Shown here piece after piece: positions 1-7,930 of a DNA stretch of 22,364 nt. Made by a program: the position numbers and the translations under genes. How positions within the stretch are numbered: the stretch's first letter is position 1; every line of letters begins with the position of its first letter. Source of the stretch: Calditrichia bacterium (lineage in GTDB: Bacteria; Calditrichota; Calditrichia; RBG-13-44-9); NCBI GenBank assembly GCA_026991005.1, contig JALXCH010000199.1, forward strand, positions 1 through 22,364, given 5' to 3'. The notes under the pieces are model-generated. The model did no database searches. It saw only the letters and a list, made by a program, of their open reading frames with translations, and was not told the origin of the DNA.

Positions 1-302
1 TCCAGAATGCTGGCACCCCCTACCAACGCTACCCGGATATCGCTCCGTTTGGTTATCCCCCGTTTAATAAATTCTTTAATTAAATTGTTCACGGCTACAT
101 CTGCAAAATAACCCGGTAAGGATTGACCCCGTGAATTGCTAATTGCCGAATCGGGAAGAGCTACATGAGCCATTCCGATAAGTGGTTTGCTCCGGGCGAT
201 AAAAATCACCGCCACGCAAGAGCCTAATGCCATGGTTTTGATCTTTTCCCCGGGCCGATCGATGAACCCAATTCCGCCGATACCGATTATTTTTGTACTC
301 AT
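1..302 (-). CDS. cheD: CheD, chemoreceptor glutamine deamidase (3' end outside window)
   Basis: CheD deamidates selected glutamines of chemoreceptors to glutamates, preparing methylation sites, and in some bacteria is controlled by CheC/CheY-P. The first 100 codons are visible; the C-terminal part lies beyond position 1. The catalytic Cys lies in ALGSCVAV (Cys29), the His in GMAHVALP (His46), and a Thr at residue 23 fits the Cys-His-Thr set of the family. The hydrophobic strand RVALVGGASIL follows, as in CheD. The start ATG (302-300) shares one base with the cheB stop (TGATG), so translation is coupled to cheB. It is the last visible gene of the chemotaxis operon. Receptor sites with QQ or EQ pairs upstream in the operon are plausible substrates. 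The identification is firm; only the completeness of the gene cannot be judged. Confidence 0.93.
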   Translation of the reverse strand, partial: MSTKIIGIGGIGFIDRPGEKIKTMALGSCVAVIFIARSKPLIGMAHVALPDSAISNSRGQSLPGYFADVAVNNLIKEFIKRGITKRSDIRVALVGGASIL

Positions 303-1345
303 CAGTTCATTACCATAAGATATTCTTTAATAATGGCTGGAATCCGATCGATGGGAGCTAATTTTTCGGCACCGCCCCGTTTAAACGCCTCTTTGGGCAT
401 ACCGAATACCACAGAGGTGCTTTCATCTTGCGCTACGGTACGGGCTCCTGCCTGACGCATTTCCACCATGGCATCAGCTCCATCGGCTCCCATCCCCGTC
501 AACATAATACCAATTGCTTTTTTACCAACATTTCTGGCAACGGAACGGAATAAAACCTCCACCGAGGGACGGTGTCCGTTAACCAGATTGGTCTTTTCAC
601 AAATCACCCGATATTCCTTCCCGGAACGAATGACCCGCATGTGGAAGTCTCCCGGTGCAATGAGCACCAGACCGTTGCGAATAACATCTCCGGTTTGGGC
701 TTCCTTTACCTGCATGGCAGCAAGTTCATTTAAGCGGTTAGCGTACATTTTGGTAAAACCGGCGGGCATGTGCTGTACCACCACGATTCCCGGTGCATCC
801 GGGGGCAGGGGAGTAACCACTCGCTTTACCGCTTCCGTTCCCCCGGTGGAAGCACCAATGGCAATGATAATATCGCTGCGATTGGGAAAGGAAGTACAGG
901 GACGTGCTTTGAAAGCCGAGATTCCGTTTTTATGCTTCCAGTGGCTGAGGTCCACACGAGCCGCCATTTTAACCTTACGCCGCAATTCGGCCAACATATG
1001 CAACAGTTCGGTTCCAGTAACTCCTTTGGGCTTTAAAACAAAATCTACTGCTCCGGCTGCCAGGGCATCCAGCGTAATTTTCGAACCCTGGTCTGTTAAG
1101 GCACTTACCATAACCACCGGAATGGGATATTGAGGTATGAGCTTTTTCAGAAACTTCAAGCCGTTCATGCGCGGCATCTCTACATCCAGAGTGAGGACAT
1201 CCGGGTGAAGCTGCAGGATTTTATCCCGGGCTTCGAAGGGATCGGCGGCAGTTCCCACCACCTCAATCTCCGGATCAAAAGAGAGACCTCGGGTAAGAAT
1301 ATCGCGGGTGATTGCTGAATCATCCACAACTAACACACGAACCAT
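302..1345 (-). CDS. cheB: CheB, chemotaxis response regulator protein-glutamate methylesterase
   Basis: CheB removes methyl groups from receptor glutamates during adaptation and is activated by phosphotransfer from CheA. At 347 aa it has the usual two-domain length. The receiver domain (about 1-120) has the acidic pair D8/D9, the phospho-acceptor D54 in LTLDVEMPRM and K105 in VLKPKG. After a linker, the methylesterase domain (about 155-345) has the catalytic Ser166 in IGASTGG, His192 in VVQHMPAGFT and Asp288 in TGMGADGA, a complete triad. The ATG directly follows the cheR stop codon (TAA then ATG), and a GGGAGG ribosome-binding site lies inside the end of cheR, so the two are co-translated. 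CheR adds the methyl groups that CheB removes. No damage is seen. The protein can be called with near certainty. Confidence 0.97.
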   Translation of the reverse strand: MVRVLVVDDSAITRDILTRGLSFDPEIEVVGTAADPFEARDKILQLHPDVLTLDVEMPRMNGLKFLKKLIPQYPIPVVMVSALTDQGSKITLDALAAGAVDFVLKPKGVTGTELLHMLAELRRKVKMAARVDLSHWKHKNGISAFKARPCTSFPNRSDIIIAIGASTGGTEAVKRVVTPLPPDAPGIVVVQHMPAGFTKMYANRLNELAAMQVKEAQTGDVIRNGLVLIAPGDFHMRVIRSGKEYRVICEKTNLVNGHRPSVEVLFRSVARNVGKKAIGIMLTGMGADGADAMVEMRQAGARTVAQDESTSVVFGMPKEAFKRGGAEKLAPIDRIPAIIKEYLMVMN

Positions 1346-2179
1346 TTAATCCTCCCTCACTTTCTGATAAATGGCCGGTTGCACGTAGCGAAAGTAGGGA
1401 TTTTGCCTGCCCATACTTTCGGAGTGTCCCAAAAATAGGTAGCCTCCGGTAACCAGATTGCGACTGAATTTTTGCAGCAGTTCCATTCGCTCCTGGTGGT
1501 CGAAATAAATCATCACATTGCGGCAAAAAATGATGTGAAATCTATGTTTAAAGGGAAACTGTGGACGCATTAAATTTAACCGTCGGAAAAGCACCATTTT
1601 CTTTAACTCAGGAACCACCTCCCATTCATCCGAATTAATTTTGCGGAAATATTTATGGCGATAGTTTGCCGGAAGGTTCTCCAGCTCTTTTGAACTGTAT
1701 CGTCCGGATTCAGCTTTCTTCAGTACCTGCCTGGAAATATCCGTACCCAGAATGCCTACAAATCCATTAATCGGATGGCGCAAGAGAAATTCTCGCAGAA
1801 AAATGGCGATGGTGTAGGTTTCCTCTCCGGAAGAACAACCCGCAGACCAGATGCGGATTTCCTTTTGGAACCGTGATTTCTGTAATTTTAAAAGTGCAGG
1901 GAGTGCCTGTTGTACCATGAAATGAAAATGTTCTTTTTCCCGGTAAAAGAACGTGTGATTGGTGGAAATATGATCTGCCAGCAGGCTAAGCGCCTGGCCC
2001 GATTTATCATTGAGGATGAATTGAAATAATTCCTGGTAATTGGAAAAACCGTATTCCCGTAACATTTTATACAAACGATTGTTCACCAGGGCTTTTTTCT
2101 GTTTCCCCAGCACAATACCGAAACGGGAATAGATTAATTCCTGCAATTTCTTAAAGTCCTTTTCTGCAATAGCATTCAT
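1346..2179 (-). CDS. cheR: CheR, SAM-dependent chemoreceptor methyltransferase
   Basis: CheR transfers methyl groups from S-adenosylmethionine to receptor glutamates in the cytoplasm. The 277 aa match the family length. An N-terminal helical domain (about 1-80) is followed by the SAM-binding domain with motif I SAGCSSGEETYTIAI (about residues 114-128). Later come the family signatures FCRNVMIYFD (residues 218-227) and LGHSESM. The start ATG at 2179 has no clear Shine-Dalgarno sequence, unlike most genes in the operon. It sits 88 bp after the upstream receptor gene, where a separate promoter may lie (see the promoter entry). The stop abuts the cheB start. The receptors in this operon lack a recognisable C-terminal NWETF-type tether for CheR, so CheR probably docks directly on the methylation helices. 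Confidence 0.96.
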   Translation of the reverse strand: MNAIAEKDFKKLQELIYSRFGIVLGKQKKALVNNRLYKMLREYGFSNYQELFQFILNDKSGQALSLLADHISTNHTFFYREKEHFHFMVQQALPALLKLQKSRFQKEIRIWSAGCSSGEETYTIAIFLREFLLRHPINGFVGILGTDISRQVLKKAESGRYSSKELENLPANYRHKYFRKINSDEWEVVPELKKMVLFRRLNLMRPQFPFKHRFHIIFCRNVMIYFDHQERMELLQKFSRNLVTGGYLFLGHSESMGRQNPYFRYVQPAIYQKVRED

Positions 2180-2207
2180 AAAAATCGTGTTTTTATTGAT
2201 ACCATCA

Positions 2208-2236
2208 ATTATAGCTAATATTTAAAAAATTTGAAT
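2208..2236 (-). promoter_or_regulatory. Candidate sigma-70-type promoter ahead of cheR-cheB-cheD
   Basis: Within the 88-bp AT-rich gap between the receptor gene and cheR, the minus strand shows a perfect TATAAT at 2213-2208. A weak -35-like ATTCAA lies at 2236-2231, 17 bp upstream. Transcription would begin roughly 20-25 nt before the cheR ATG, giving a short leader. The -10 match is exact but the region is very AT-rich, so chance is possible. It would allow the adaptation genes to be expressed apart from the receptors. Confidence 0.35.
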
Positions 2237-2267
2237 GAACAAGATGTTTATACATAATTTTTCTAAA

Positions 2268-4487
2268 TTATTCCAATTGAATAACAGAATTCTGTTCCGG
2301 AGTAAAAGATAAATTGTTGTCTGAGTTTTCACCTGTTTCCTGGGAGAGGATAAATTCATTGATCATGCGGTTTACCCATTCAGCATTATTTAAAAGCTCC
2401 TCTGTTGCCGATGCGCTTTCCTCGGCGCTGGCAGCATTGGATTGGGTTACTTCGTCAATCTGGGTAAGCGCTTCGCGAATTTCGTCCAGTCCCACCACCT
2501 GATCTTTCGAACCCGCAGCAATGTTGGTCACCAGTTCCGAAACCCGGGAGACATTATCAATAATCCCTTTTAATGCTTCAGCGGTTTTATGGGACATCTT
2601 CATCCCATTTTCTACTTTTTCCACAGTATCGATAATTAAATCAGTGGTTTCTCTGGCTGCCTGAGCACTGCGTTGTGCCAGGTTGCGCACTTCTTCCGCC
2701 ACCACCGCGAATCCTTTCCCATGGGCGCCGGCGCGTGCAGCTTCTACCGCCGCATTCAACGCTAGCAAATTCGTCTGAAATGCAATCTCATCAATCACTT
2801 TAATAATCTGAGAAATTCTCTCAGAAGAATGGTTAATTTGCTCCATGGCCTGTAAAAGCTCTTTCATGCGCTCGTTCCCTTGCAGAGCTGAATTGCGCGA
2901 AGTATGAGCCAGCTTGTCTGCTTGTTTGGCATTTTCCGCATTTTTCCGCGATTGAGCATTAATTTCTGTAATAGAAGAAGAAATTTCTTCCATCGCACTG
3001 GCTTGCTGGGTCGCACCCTGAGAGACGGCTTGCGCGGAGTCCGAAACCTGACGAATCCCCTGTTTTATCTGCCCGTAAGCTTTCTTTATCTGCGACAGGG
3101 TGTGGTTTAATGAATCCAGAGTATTATTTAACACAACCTTGAAAGTATCGGGATCCCCTTTGTATTCACCTTTCATTCTGGCAGCTAAGTTACCTTCCGA
3201 AAGTTGCTGCAGCACCTCCATAGCTTCTTTCATGGGATACAACATTAAGTCCAAAGATCGGTTAAATCCTCGAATAATTACCTGATATTTTCCCTGAAAT
3301 TTTGATTCGTCTCCCCGCACAGTTAAAATCCCTTCCTGCGTCGCTTCTGTAATATTGCTAATTTCGTCGATTAGATTCTCTAAATTGGATTTAATCTGGT
3401 GCACTTTCTGGTTAATTTGAGAGAGCTTTCCAGGAAGATTCTCTAAGTCCCGCGAAAAATCCCCTTCAGCATAATCTCCTAAAACATCCACTAAAGACAT
3501 AATTATGGTAACATAAAATCCAATCAGGTCGTTAATCTGTTCGGCAATCTGGCTATATGTACCTTTAAATTTTTCGCTGAGGATTCGACATTCAAAATCC
3601 CCTTTTTTCTGGAGCTGGTACATTTCATTAATTTCCTGAATGAGTAACTGAAGGCTCCCTTTCATCTGCAACATCGCTTTCCCCAGTTCATCGTATTCGG
3701 AGGAAGGAGCAAAATCAATCTCCAAATTCCCTTCGGAAATTGCTTTAATAATGCGGGTTTTTTCCTGTAAGCTGCTTTTTAATTTAGTTAATGATTCGTA
3801 AGCGTGACCAATTTCATCTTCCCTTTCGGAAGTAATGCGGAAATCAAATTTTCCGATGGAAACTTCTTTAATGATGTTTATGATATGAGAAATATCTTTA
3901 AGTACAAAGCGCTGAATAAGGTAAATTACCAGAACAATGGTAAACAAAATTGTTATTAGAACCAGTATCGCGGCTACTTTTTGCTCACGGGCAATGGACT
4001 GCACAATTGGTTGCACGGAATAGCGGATACTCATAATAGCTAACGGGGTACCAAGTGCCACGTCGTGGCAGCTCAGGCAGCTTTCCTGCGCTAGAATCGG
4101 TTCCACCATACGAAATACCGTTTCTTTTCGAAAATTTTCCTGAAAAAATTTCCCTTTTTTAGTTATTAAAACTTCCTTTTCCACCTTATCCAGAGTCGAG
4201 GAGTTTTCCGAATCCGATAGCATCCCCGAAATAATACGCACATCGCTAATTCGTGGTAATTTTTGCAGAGTGTGAACCAATGGCGAAACATCCGTCACTC
4301 CTTCGTTCATGGAAAAGAGAATGGATTTGTGCAGAATCTGTCGAATTTCTTCGGCACTTTCTTTCGCATTAACCATTTCCTGGTTTTTACTGAGGTGGAT
4401 CAGTAACACAAGCGATGTGATAAATATGGAGCCAATGGTTATACTCACAATAAGTGCGACCTTTTTTGAAATGGACATCTTTTTCAT
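2268..4487 (-). CDS. Methyl-accepting chemotaxis protein with periplasmic CxxCH (c-type heme) sensor domain and HAMP array
   Basis: A transmembrane chemoreceptor of 739 aa. I chose the ATG at 4487 because a GGGGG ribosome-binding site lies six bases upstream; a TTG at 4493 would add two residues. Order: TM1 (about 9-32), a periplasmic domain (about 33-168) ending in [10 protein letters not shown]2 (about 171-192), then HAMP and five further HAMP-like units to about 470. The signalling domain has the hairpin tip [19 protein letters not shown] and [18 protein letters not shown]137-x-x-C140-H141 is a classic covalent heme-c attachment motif, so the receptor may sense redox state, oxygen or NO. 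This resembles DUF3365/PAS-like heme receptors known in Geobacter. Methylation-helix sequences include [10 protein letters not shown] (QQ pair, a CheD/CheR target) and [13 protein letters not shown]. From the tip to the second methylation helix I see no gap against E. coli-type receptors. The ligand is not proven. Confidence 0.93.
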   Translation of the reverse strand: MKKMSISKKVALIVSITIGSIFITSLVLLIHLSKNQEMVNAKESAEEIRQILHKSILFSMNEGVTDVSPLVHTLQKLPRISDVRIISGMLSDSENSSTLDKVEKEVLITKKGKFFQENFRKETVFRMVEPILAQESCLSCHDVALGTPLAIMSIRYSVQPIVQSIAREQKVAAILVLITILFTIVLVIYLIQRFVLKDISHIINIIKEVSIGKFDFRITSEREDEIGHAYESLTKLKSSLQEKTRIIKAISEGNLEIDFAPSSEYDELGKAMLQMKGSLQLLIQEINEMYQLQKKGDFECRILSEKFKGTYSQIAEQINDLIGFYVTIIMSLVDVLGDYAEGDFSRDLENLPGKLSQINQKVHQIKSNLENLIDEISNITEATQEGILTVRGDESKFQGKYQVIIRGFNRSLDLMLYPMKEAMEVLQQLSEGNLAARMKGEYKGDPDTFKVVLNNTLDSLNHTLSQIKKAYGQIKQGIRQVSDSAQAVSQGATQQASAMEEISSSITEINAQSRKNAENAKQADKLAHTSRNSALQGNERMKELLQAMEQINHSSERISQIIKVIDEIAFQTNLLALNAAVEAARAGAHGKGFAVVAEEVRNLAQRSAQAARETTDLIIDTVEKVENGMKMSHKTAEALKGIIDNVSRVSELVTNIAAGSKDQVVGLDEIREALTQIDEVTQSNAASAEESASATEELLNNAEWVNRMINEFILSQETGENSDNNLSFTPEQNSVIQLE

Positions 4488-4532
4488 ACTCAACCCCCAG
4501 ATACGGTGTTTTGCCCCTTTGTTTGCCGTGTA

Positions 4533-6818
4533 CTAAAATTCACCAAAATCATCATCATCCAGCAAAATCAACCGATCATCTCCTTCAATAAAATTGTCTT
4601 TCTTCATCTCTCCATTGCCGTTAGAACCGTTATGTTTCGCAGGTTGATTTTGCTTTTTTAATACTTCCCAAGTAAATCCGGGAGCATTTTCGATGCTATG
4701 CGGGAGTTTGGTGTGATGTTCGATTTTAAAGTAATTTAAAATTTTCTTAATTTCCTGAGCCTGGGCAAAAAGCTCCTCTGCGGCAGAAGCGCTTTCTTCG
4801 GCATTGGCGGCATTGTTCTGAGTTATTTTGTCTATCTGTTCCAGTGCTTGATTTATTTCGTTGATGCTGGTGACCTGGTTTTGTGAGGCAGTGTTAATTT
4901 CCTTTACTAGATCCGAAACTTGCGATATGCTTTGAATAATGTTTTTTAACGAAGAGGCCGTGACCTGAGCAATGCGTGTTCCATTATTCACCCGTTCTAC
5001 CGTTCCTTCGATGAGTTCGGTAGTTTCTTTTGCCGCCCGGGCACTGCGCTGGGCTAAATTCCTCACTTCTTCGGCGACTACCGCAAATCCCTTTCCATGC
5101 ACCCCGGCACGGGCTGCCTCTACCGCAGCATTTAATGCCAGCAAGTTGGTCTGGAAGGCAATTTCATCAATCACTTTTATGATTTTGGAAATCTTTTCGG
5201 ATGATTGCTCAATTTCGTCAATAGCCTCAAGAAGGTCCTTCATCAGGGAATTCCCATCTTCCGCAGCATTGCGAGCTTCCATAGAGAGCGAGTTTGCCTT
5301 GTTAGCGTATTGAGAATTTTGTTCGGTTTGGGAAACAATTTCGGTCATGGACGAAGCAATCTCTTCCAAGGAACTGGCTTGCTCGGTGGCACCCTGGGAA
5401 ACCGACTGGGCCGAATCGGCCACTTGCTGGGCACCAGCAATGAATTGATTAATTGCAAAGGACATCTGCCCCAGCGAATTGCCAATTCTTGCCAGGGTAT
5501 GATTCAGGGTTTCTTTGAATTGAGCCGTTTCTCCCTGATATGTTCCGGTAATGCGCACAGTAAAATCACCTTGGGCTAGTTTTTCGAATACTTCCATGGC
5601 TTCTTTCAGGGGGGTGTGCATCGCTGTAATAAGTTGGTTAATTCCCTGAATAATTTCCTGATAGCGCCCTTTGAATTTGTGTACATCTCCCCGGCTGTCT
5701 AAATGACCCTGTTGCGCTTCCCGGGTTAACCGAAGTACTTCTTCTACCAGAAATTCCAGATTGGATTTTATCTGCAATACCTCTTTATTAATTACCGATA
5801 ATCGCCCTGGGAAATTTCGCATTTCTTTTTTGAAGTTCCCATTCGCGTAATCCCGTAAGGTCTGGAGCATTTCCATCATGTTCTCCACATAAAACTCGGT
5901 AATTTCGTTTACCTGGTGGCAAACATCCCGGTAAACCCCCTGGAATTTTTTCTCGTCCAGTTGTGCCTGATATTCACCGGATTTGTGCGCATCGTACATT
6001 TCCCGGATAGACCTGGTAAGAGATTTCAGATTCATTTTCATATTAATCATGGCATTTCCCAAAACGTCATGTTCCGAGGCCAGATCGAGATGAACATCCA
6101 GGTTTCCGTTTGCTAGTTCGTTTACCAGGTTAAATTTATTGCGAAGGGCTTCAATCATCTTATTAAAAGCCGTGGCCAGTTCTCCAATTTCGTCAGAGCG
6201 TTTTATTTCCACCGTTTCCACGAGTTCTCCGTTGCCCAATTCCCGAGCGACATATTTTAACTTGCGAATGGGAACGGCAATATCGCGAGCCAGCAGGATA
6301 GAGAAAATAGAAAAAATGATGAGGGTAATAATGGCCCCCAACAACATAACCATTTGCGCTTTGTGAATAATCCAGGTTTTGTTTTTCAACGAGAGACCCA
6401 AGATCAATCTTCCGAATGTGTTTGATTCTCCTTTTATGGGAACATTAATCAGAACTTCCTCGGGATTTTCTAACACTCCCTCTTCGGGGATTTGAGGATT
6501 CAGGGAATATCCGTTTCTTCGAAAATGAAATATTTCCTCTCCCGAATTTCTTTGAACACTGACGTAGGTGAAATGGGGATTACTAACTACCGGAGAAAGG
6601 GTTGTTTTTACCGATTCTTCATCTTCGAATTCCATGGCGGTAACCAAACTCTGTGAGAGAATGTCTGCCATAATCTTTAAAGAGCTCGCTTCGTTTTTAT
6701 TAATGGCATGCCCGAGGACAATTTGATTGATGAAGAGGTTAAAAAACAAAAGAATAATCACAATTCCTACTGTGCCTATTAGAATTTTAATTTTCAAGTT
6801 CAAAAATTTGGTACTCAT
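4533..6818 (-). CDS. Methyl-accepting chemotaxis protein with HAMP array
   Basis: A second transmembrane chemoreceptor, 761 aa, start ATG preceded by AGAGGA. TM1 is at about 12-34, a periplasmic domain of roughly 120 aa spans 35-153, and TM2 is at about 154-177. A canonical HAMP (about 178-228) is followed by five more HAMP-like units to about 455, each marked by a short G-x-[LFY] turn (GNLD, GEYQ, GNFK, GHLD, GDFT). The signalling domain has the conserved tip [19 protein letters not shown] and [17 protein letters not shown]. The sensor domain has no CxxCH and no motif I recognise, so the ligand is unknown. Methylation sites include [10 protein letters not shown]. The tail after about 700 is unusual: a Gly/Asn-rich linker and then an acidic end ([12 protein letters not shown]) instead of a CheR pentapeptide. 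It lies 45 bp upstream of the heme receptor gene and its cytoplasmic part is clearly a paralogue of it. Confidence 0.94.
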   Translation of the reverse strand: MSTKFLNLKIKILIGTVGIVIILLFFNLFINQIVLGHAINKNEASSLKIMADILSQSLVTAMEFEDEESVKTTLSPVVSNPHFTYVSVQRNSGEEIFHFRRNGYSLNPQIPEEGVLENPEEVLINVPIKGESNTFGRLILGLSLKNKTWIIHKAQMVMLLGAIITLIIFSIFSILLARDIAVPIRKLKYVARELGNGELVETVEIKRSDEIGELATAFNKMIEALRNKFNLVNELANGNLDVHLDLASEHDVLGNAMINMKMNLKSLTRSIREMYDAHKSGEYQAQLDEKKFQGVYRDVCHQVNEITEFYVENMMEMLQTLRDYANGNFKKEMRNFPGRLSVINKEVLQIKSNLEFLVEEVLRLTREAQQGHLDSRGDVHKFKGRYQEIIQGINQLITAMHTPLKEAMEVFEKLAQGDFTVRITGTYQGETAQFKETLNHTLARIGNSLGQMSFAINQFIAGAQQVADSAQSVSQGATEQASSLEEIASSMTEIVSQTEQNSQYANKANSLSMEARNAAEDGNSLMKDLLEAIDEIEQSSEKISKIIKVIDEIAFQTNLLALNAAVEAARAGVHGKGFAVVAEEVRNLAQRSARAAKETTELIEGTVERVNNGTRIAQVTASSLKNIIQSISQVSDLVKEINTASQNQVTSINEINQALEQIDKITQNNAANAEESASAAEELFAQAQEIKKILNYFKIEHHTKLPHSIENAPGFTWEVLKKQNQPAKHNGSNGNGEMKKDNFIEGDDRLILLDDDDFGEF

Positions 6819-6854
6819 GGGTCATCCTCTAATTTTGCTTTTGGTTGCGCGGAA

Positions 6855-7388
6855 TTATTGAATCACTTCAGCAATTCCGGATTGTTCGACAAAATCGCGA
6901 TTAAAATGGGCTTTTAATTGAGGATTATGCTTCAAATTGATAACAATTTTTGTTTTGTGATTTTCCATGGGAAGTACTCCCAGGAGTGCACCGGAATTGC
7001 TGTATTGAGCCGACGTTGTCACCAGGATAATGCCCTTTTCTTTCACTTTTTTAAGGATGTATAATCGTGTGGCATTTGCCTGAAAAATCCGGGAAGAAGG
7101 CAGAATTAACATCTGCTTCTCCGAAATTTCCTGAATGGCCTTGTTAATATCCACCAGAGAGCGAATCGGATGAATGATCGTTTTAATCTGATTTTGAGCA
7201 GATGCGCGTTCAATCTGGCTCTGGTCAGAAGTTAAAGCATCTTGTGCAATCAGTAAATGTACCTCTTTCGTTTCCGGAAAAACTTTTTTCACTGAATACA
7301 GGATTTGTAAATAAGTGGGGTTCATCCTTGCCAGTAAATGAACGGCCATTAATATGACGATTGCGATAAAGAGTGGAGTTTTTCTCAT
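6855..7388 (-). CDS. Exported protein resembling one lobe of ABC_sub_bind periplasmic binding proteins
   Basis: A 177-aa protein between cheW and the receptor genes. The ATG at 7388 is chosen because GGGAGG precedes it at good spacing; an ATG at 7418 would add ten residues but would sit within 3 nt of the cheW stop. The N-terminus MRKTPLFIAIVILMAVHLLA is a signal peptide or membrane anchor. The rest (about 25-177) reads like a single Rossmann-type lobe with strands HLLIAQ, QMLILPSS and GIILVTTSA. Its end (SGALLGVLP, KIVINLKHN, then ...GIAEVIQ) resembles the C-terminal lobe of PF04392-type substrate-binding proteins (typical VLNLKTAKALGI). Such proteins are normally about 300 aa with two lobes; here only one is present and no transporter is nearby. 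Its place in the operon suggests that it presents a ligand to a receptor, or regulates one, in the periplasm. Function is not established. Confidence 0.72.
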   Translation of the reverse strand: MRKTPLFIAIVILMAVHLLARMNPTYLQILYSVKKVFPETKEVHLLIAQDALTSDQSQIERASAQNQIKTIIHPIRSLVDINKAIQEISEKQMLILPSSRIFQANATRLYILKKVKEKGIILVTTSAQYSNSGALLGVLPMENHKTKIVINLKHNPQLKAHFNRDFVEQSGIAEVIQ

Positions 7389-7420
7389 GATTCCTCCCTG
7401 AATAAAATGAATTCTCATTC

Positions 7421-7930
7421 TTATGTTTTCGAAACGGTTGACTGATTGTATAATTCCAGCTCTTCGCTGTACACCAGTTTGGGAATGTCCAGAATAATTT
7501 TAACTGAATTATTTAATTTTCCTAATCCCTGAATGAAAAGTATTTCTTTTTTCTTATGCATTTTAGGCGGAGGTTCAATACAGGTATTGGGAATGTCCAG
7601 CACCTCTCTAACGGAATCGACAATCAATCCGACCAGGGTGCCTTCAATGCGCACTACAATAATGCAGGTGCGGTCGTCGTAGGGACGTTCTTCCATCCCG
7701 AAGCGTAACCGTATGTCAATCACCGGAATAATTTTTCCGCGTAAATTTATGACGCCCTTAATAAAATCGGGCATTTCCGGAAGAGGGGTAATCTGCTGTA
7801 TGCCAATAATTTCGATGACATATTCGATGGGAATGGCGTACTCTTCCTGGTTCAATCTGAACGTTAAAAATTTGCTCTCCTGGAGCAGATTCTCCTGAAT
7901 GGTTTCCGGTGTCATGGTTTTATCCTGCAT
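7421..7930 (-). CDS. cheW: CheW, chemotaxis coupling protein
   Basis: CheW links receptors to the kinase CheA in the cytoplasmic signalling array. The 169-aa protein is a single CheW (SH3-like) domain with the signature GVINLRGKIIPVIDIRLRFG (residues 59-78), including the conserved Arg in NLRG. Downstream are VGLIVDSVREVLDI and a C-terminal ILDIPKLV. The start at 7930 overlaps the end of cheA by 11 nt and has GGAG upstream. An internal ATG at 7915, preceded by AGGA, would give a protein five residues shorter, and either could be used. The overlap implies coupled synthesis with CheA. The stop is 32 bp before the start chosen for the next gene. Nothing unusual is seen. Confidence 0.95.
   Translation of the reverse strand: MQDKTMTPETIQENLLQESKFLTFRLNQEEYAIPIEYVIEIIGIQQITPLPEMPDFIKGVINLRGKIIPVIDIRLRFGMEERPYDDRTCIIVVRIEGTLVGLIVDSVREVLDIPNTCIEPPPKMHKKKEILFIQGLGKLNNSVKIILDIPKLVYSEELELYNQSTVSKT

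Noticed and set aside
468..1133. 221-codon open frame antisense to cheB
   Set aside because: Fully opposite an intact cheB with complete catalytic residues; its composition is low-complexity and no family is recognised.
7418..7421. Upstream ATG (7418) as the start of the exported single-lobe protein
   Set aside because: The ATG at 7388 has a clear GGGAGG site at proper spacing and begins a clean signal peptide; the longer form puts charged and polar residues in front and lacks such a site.
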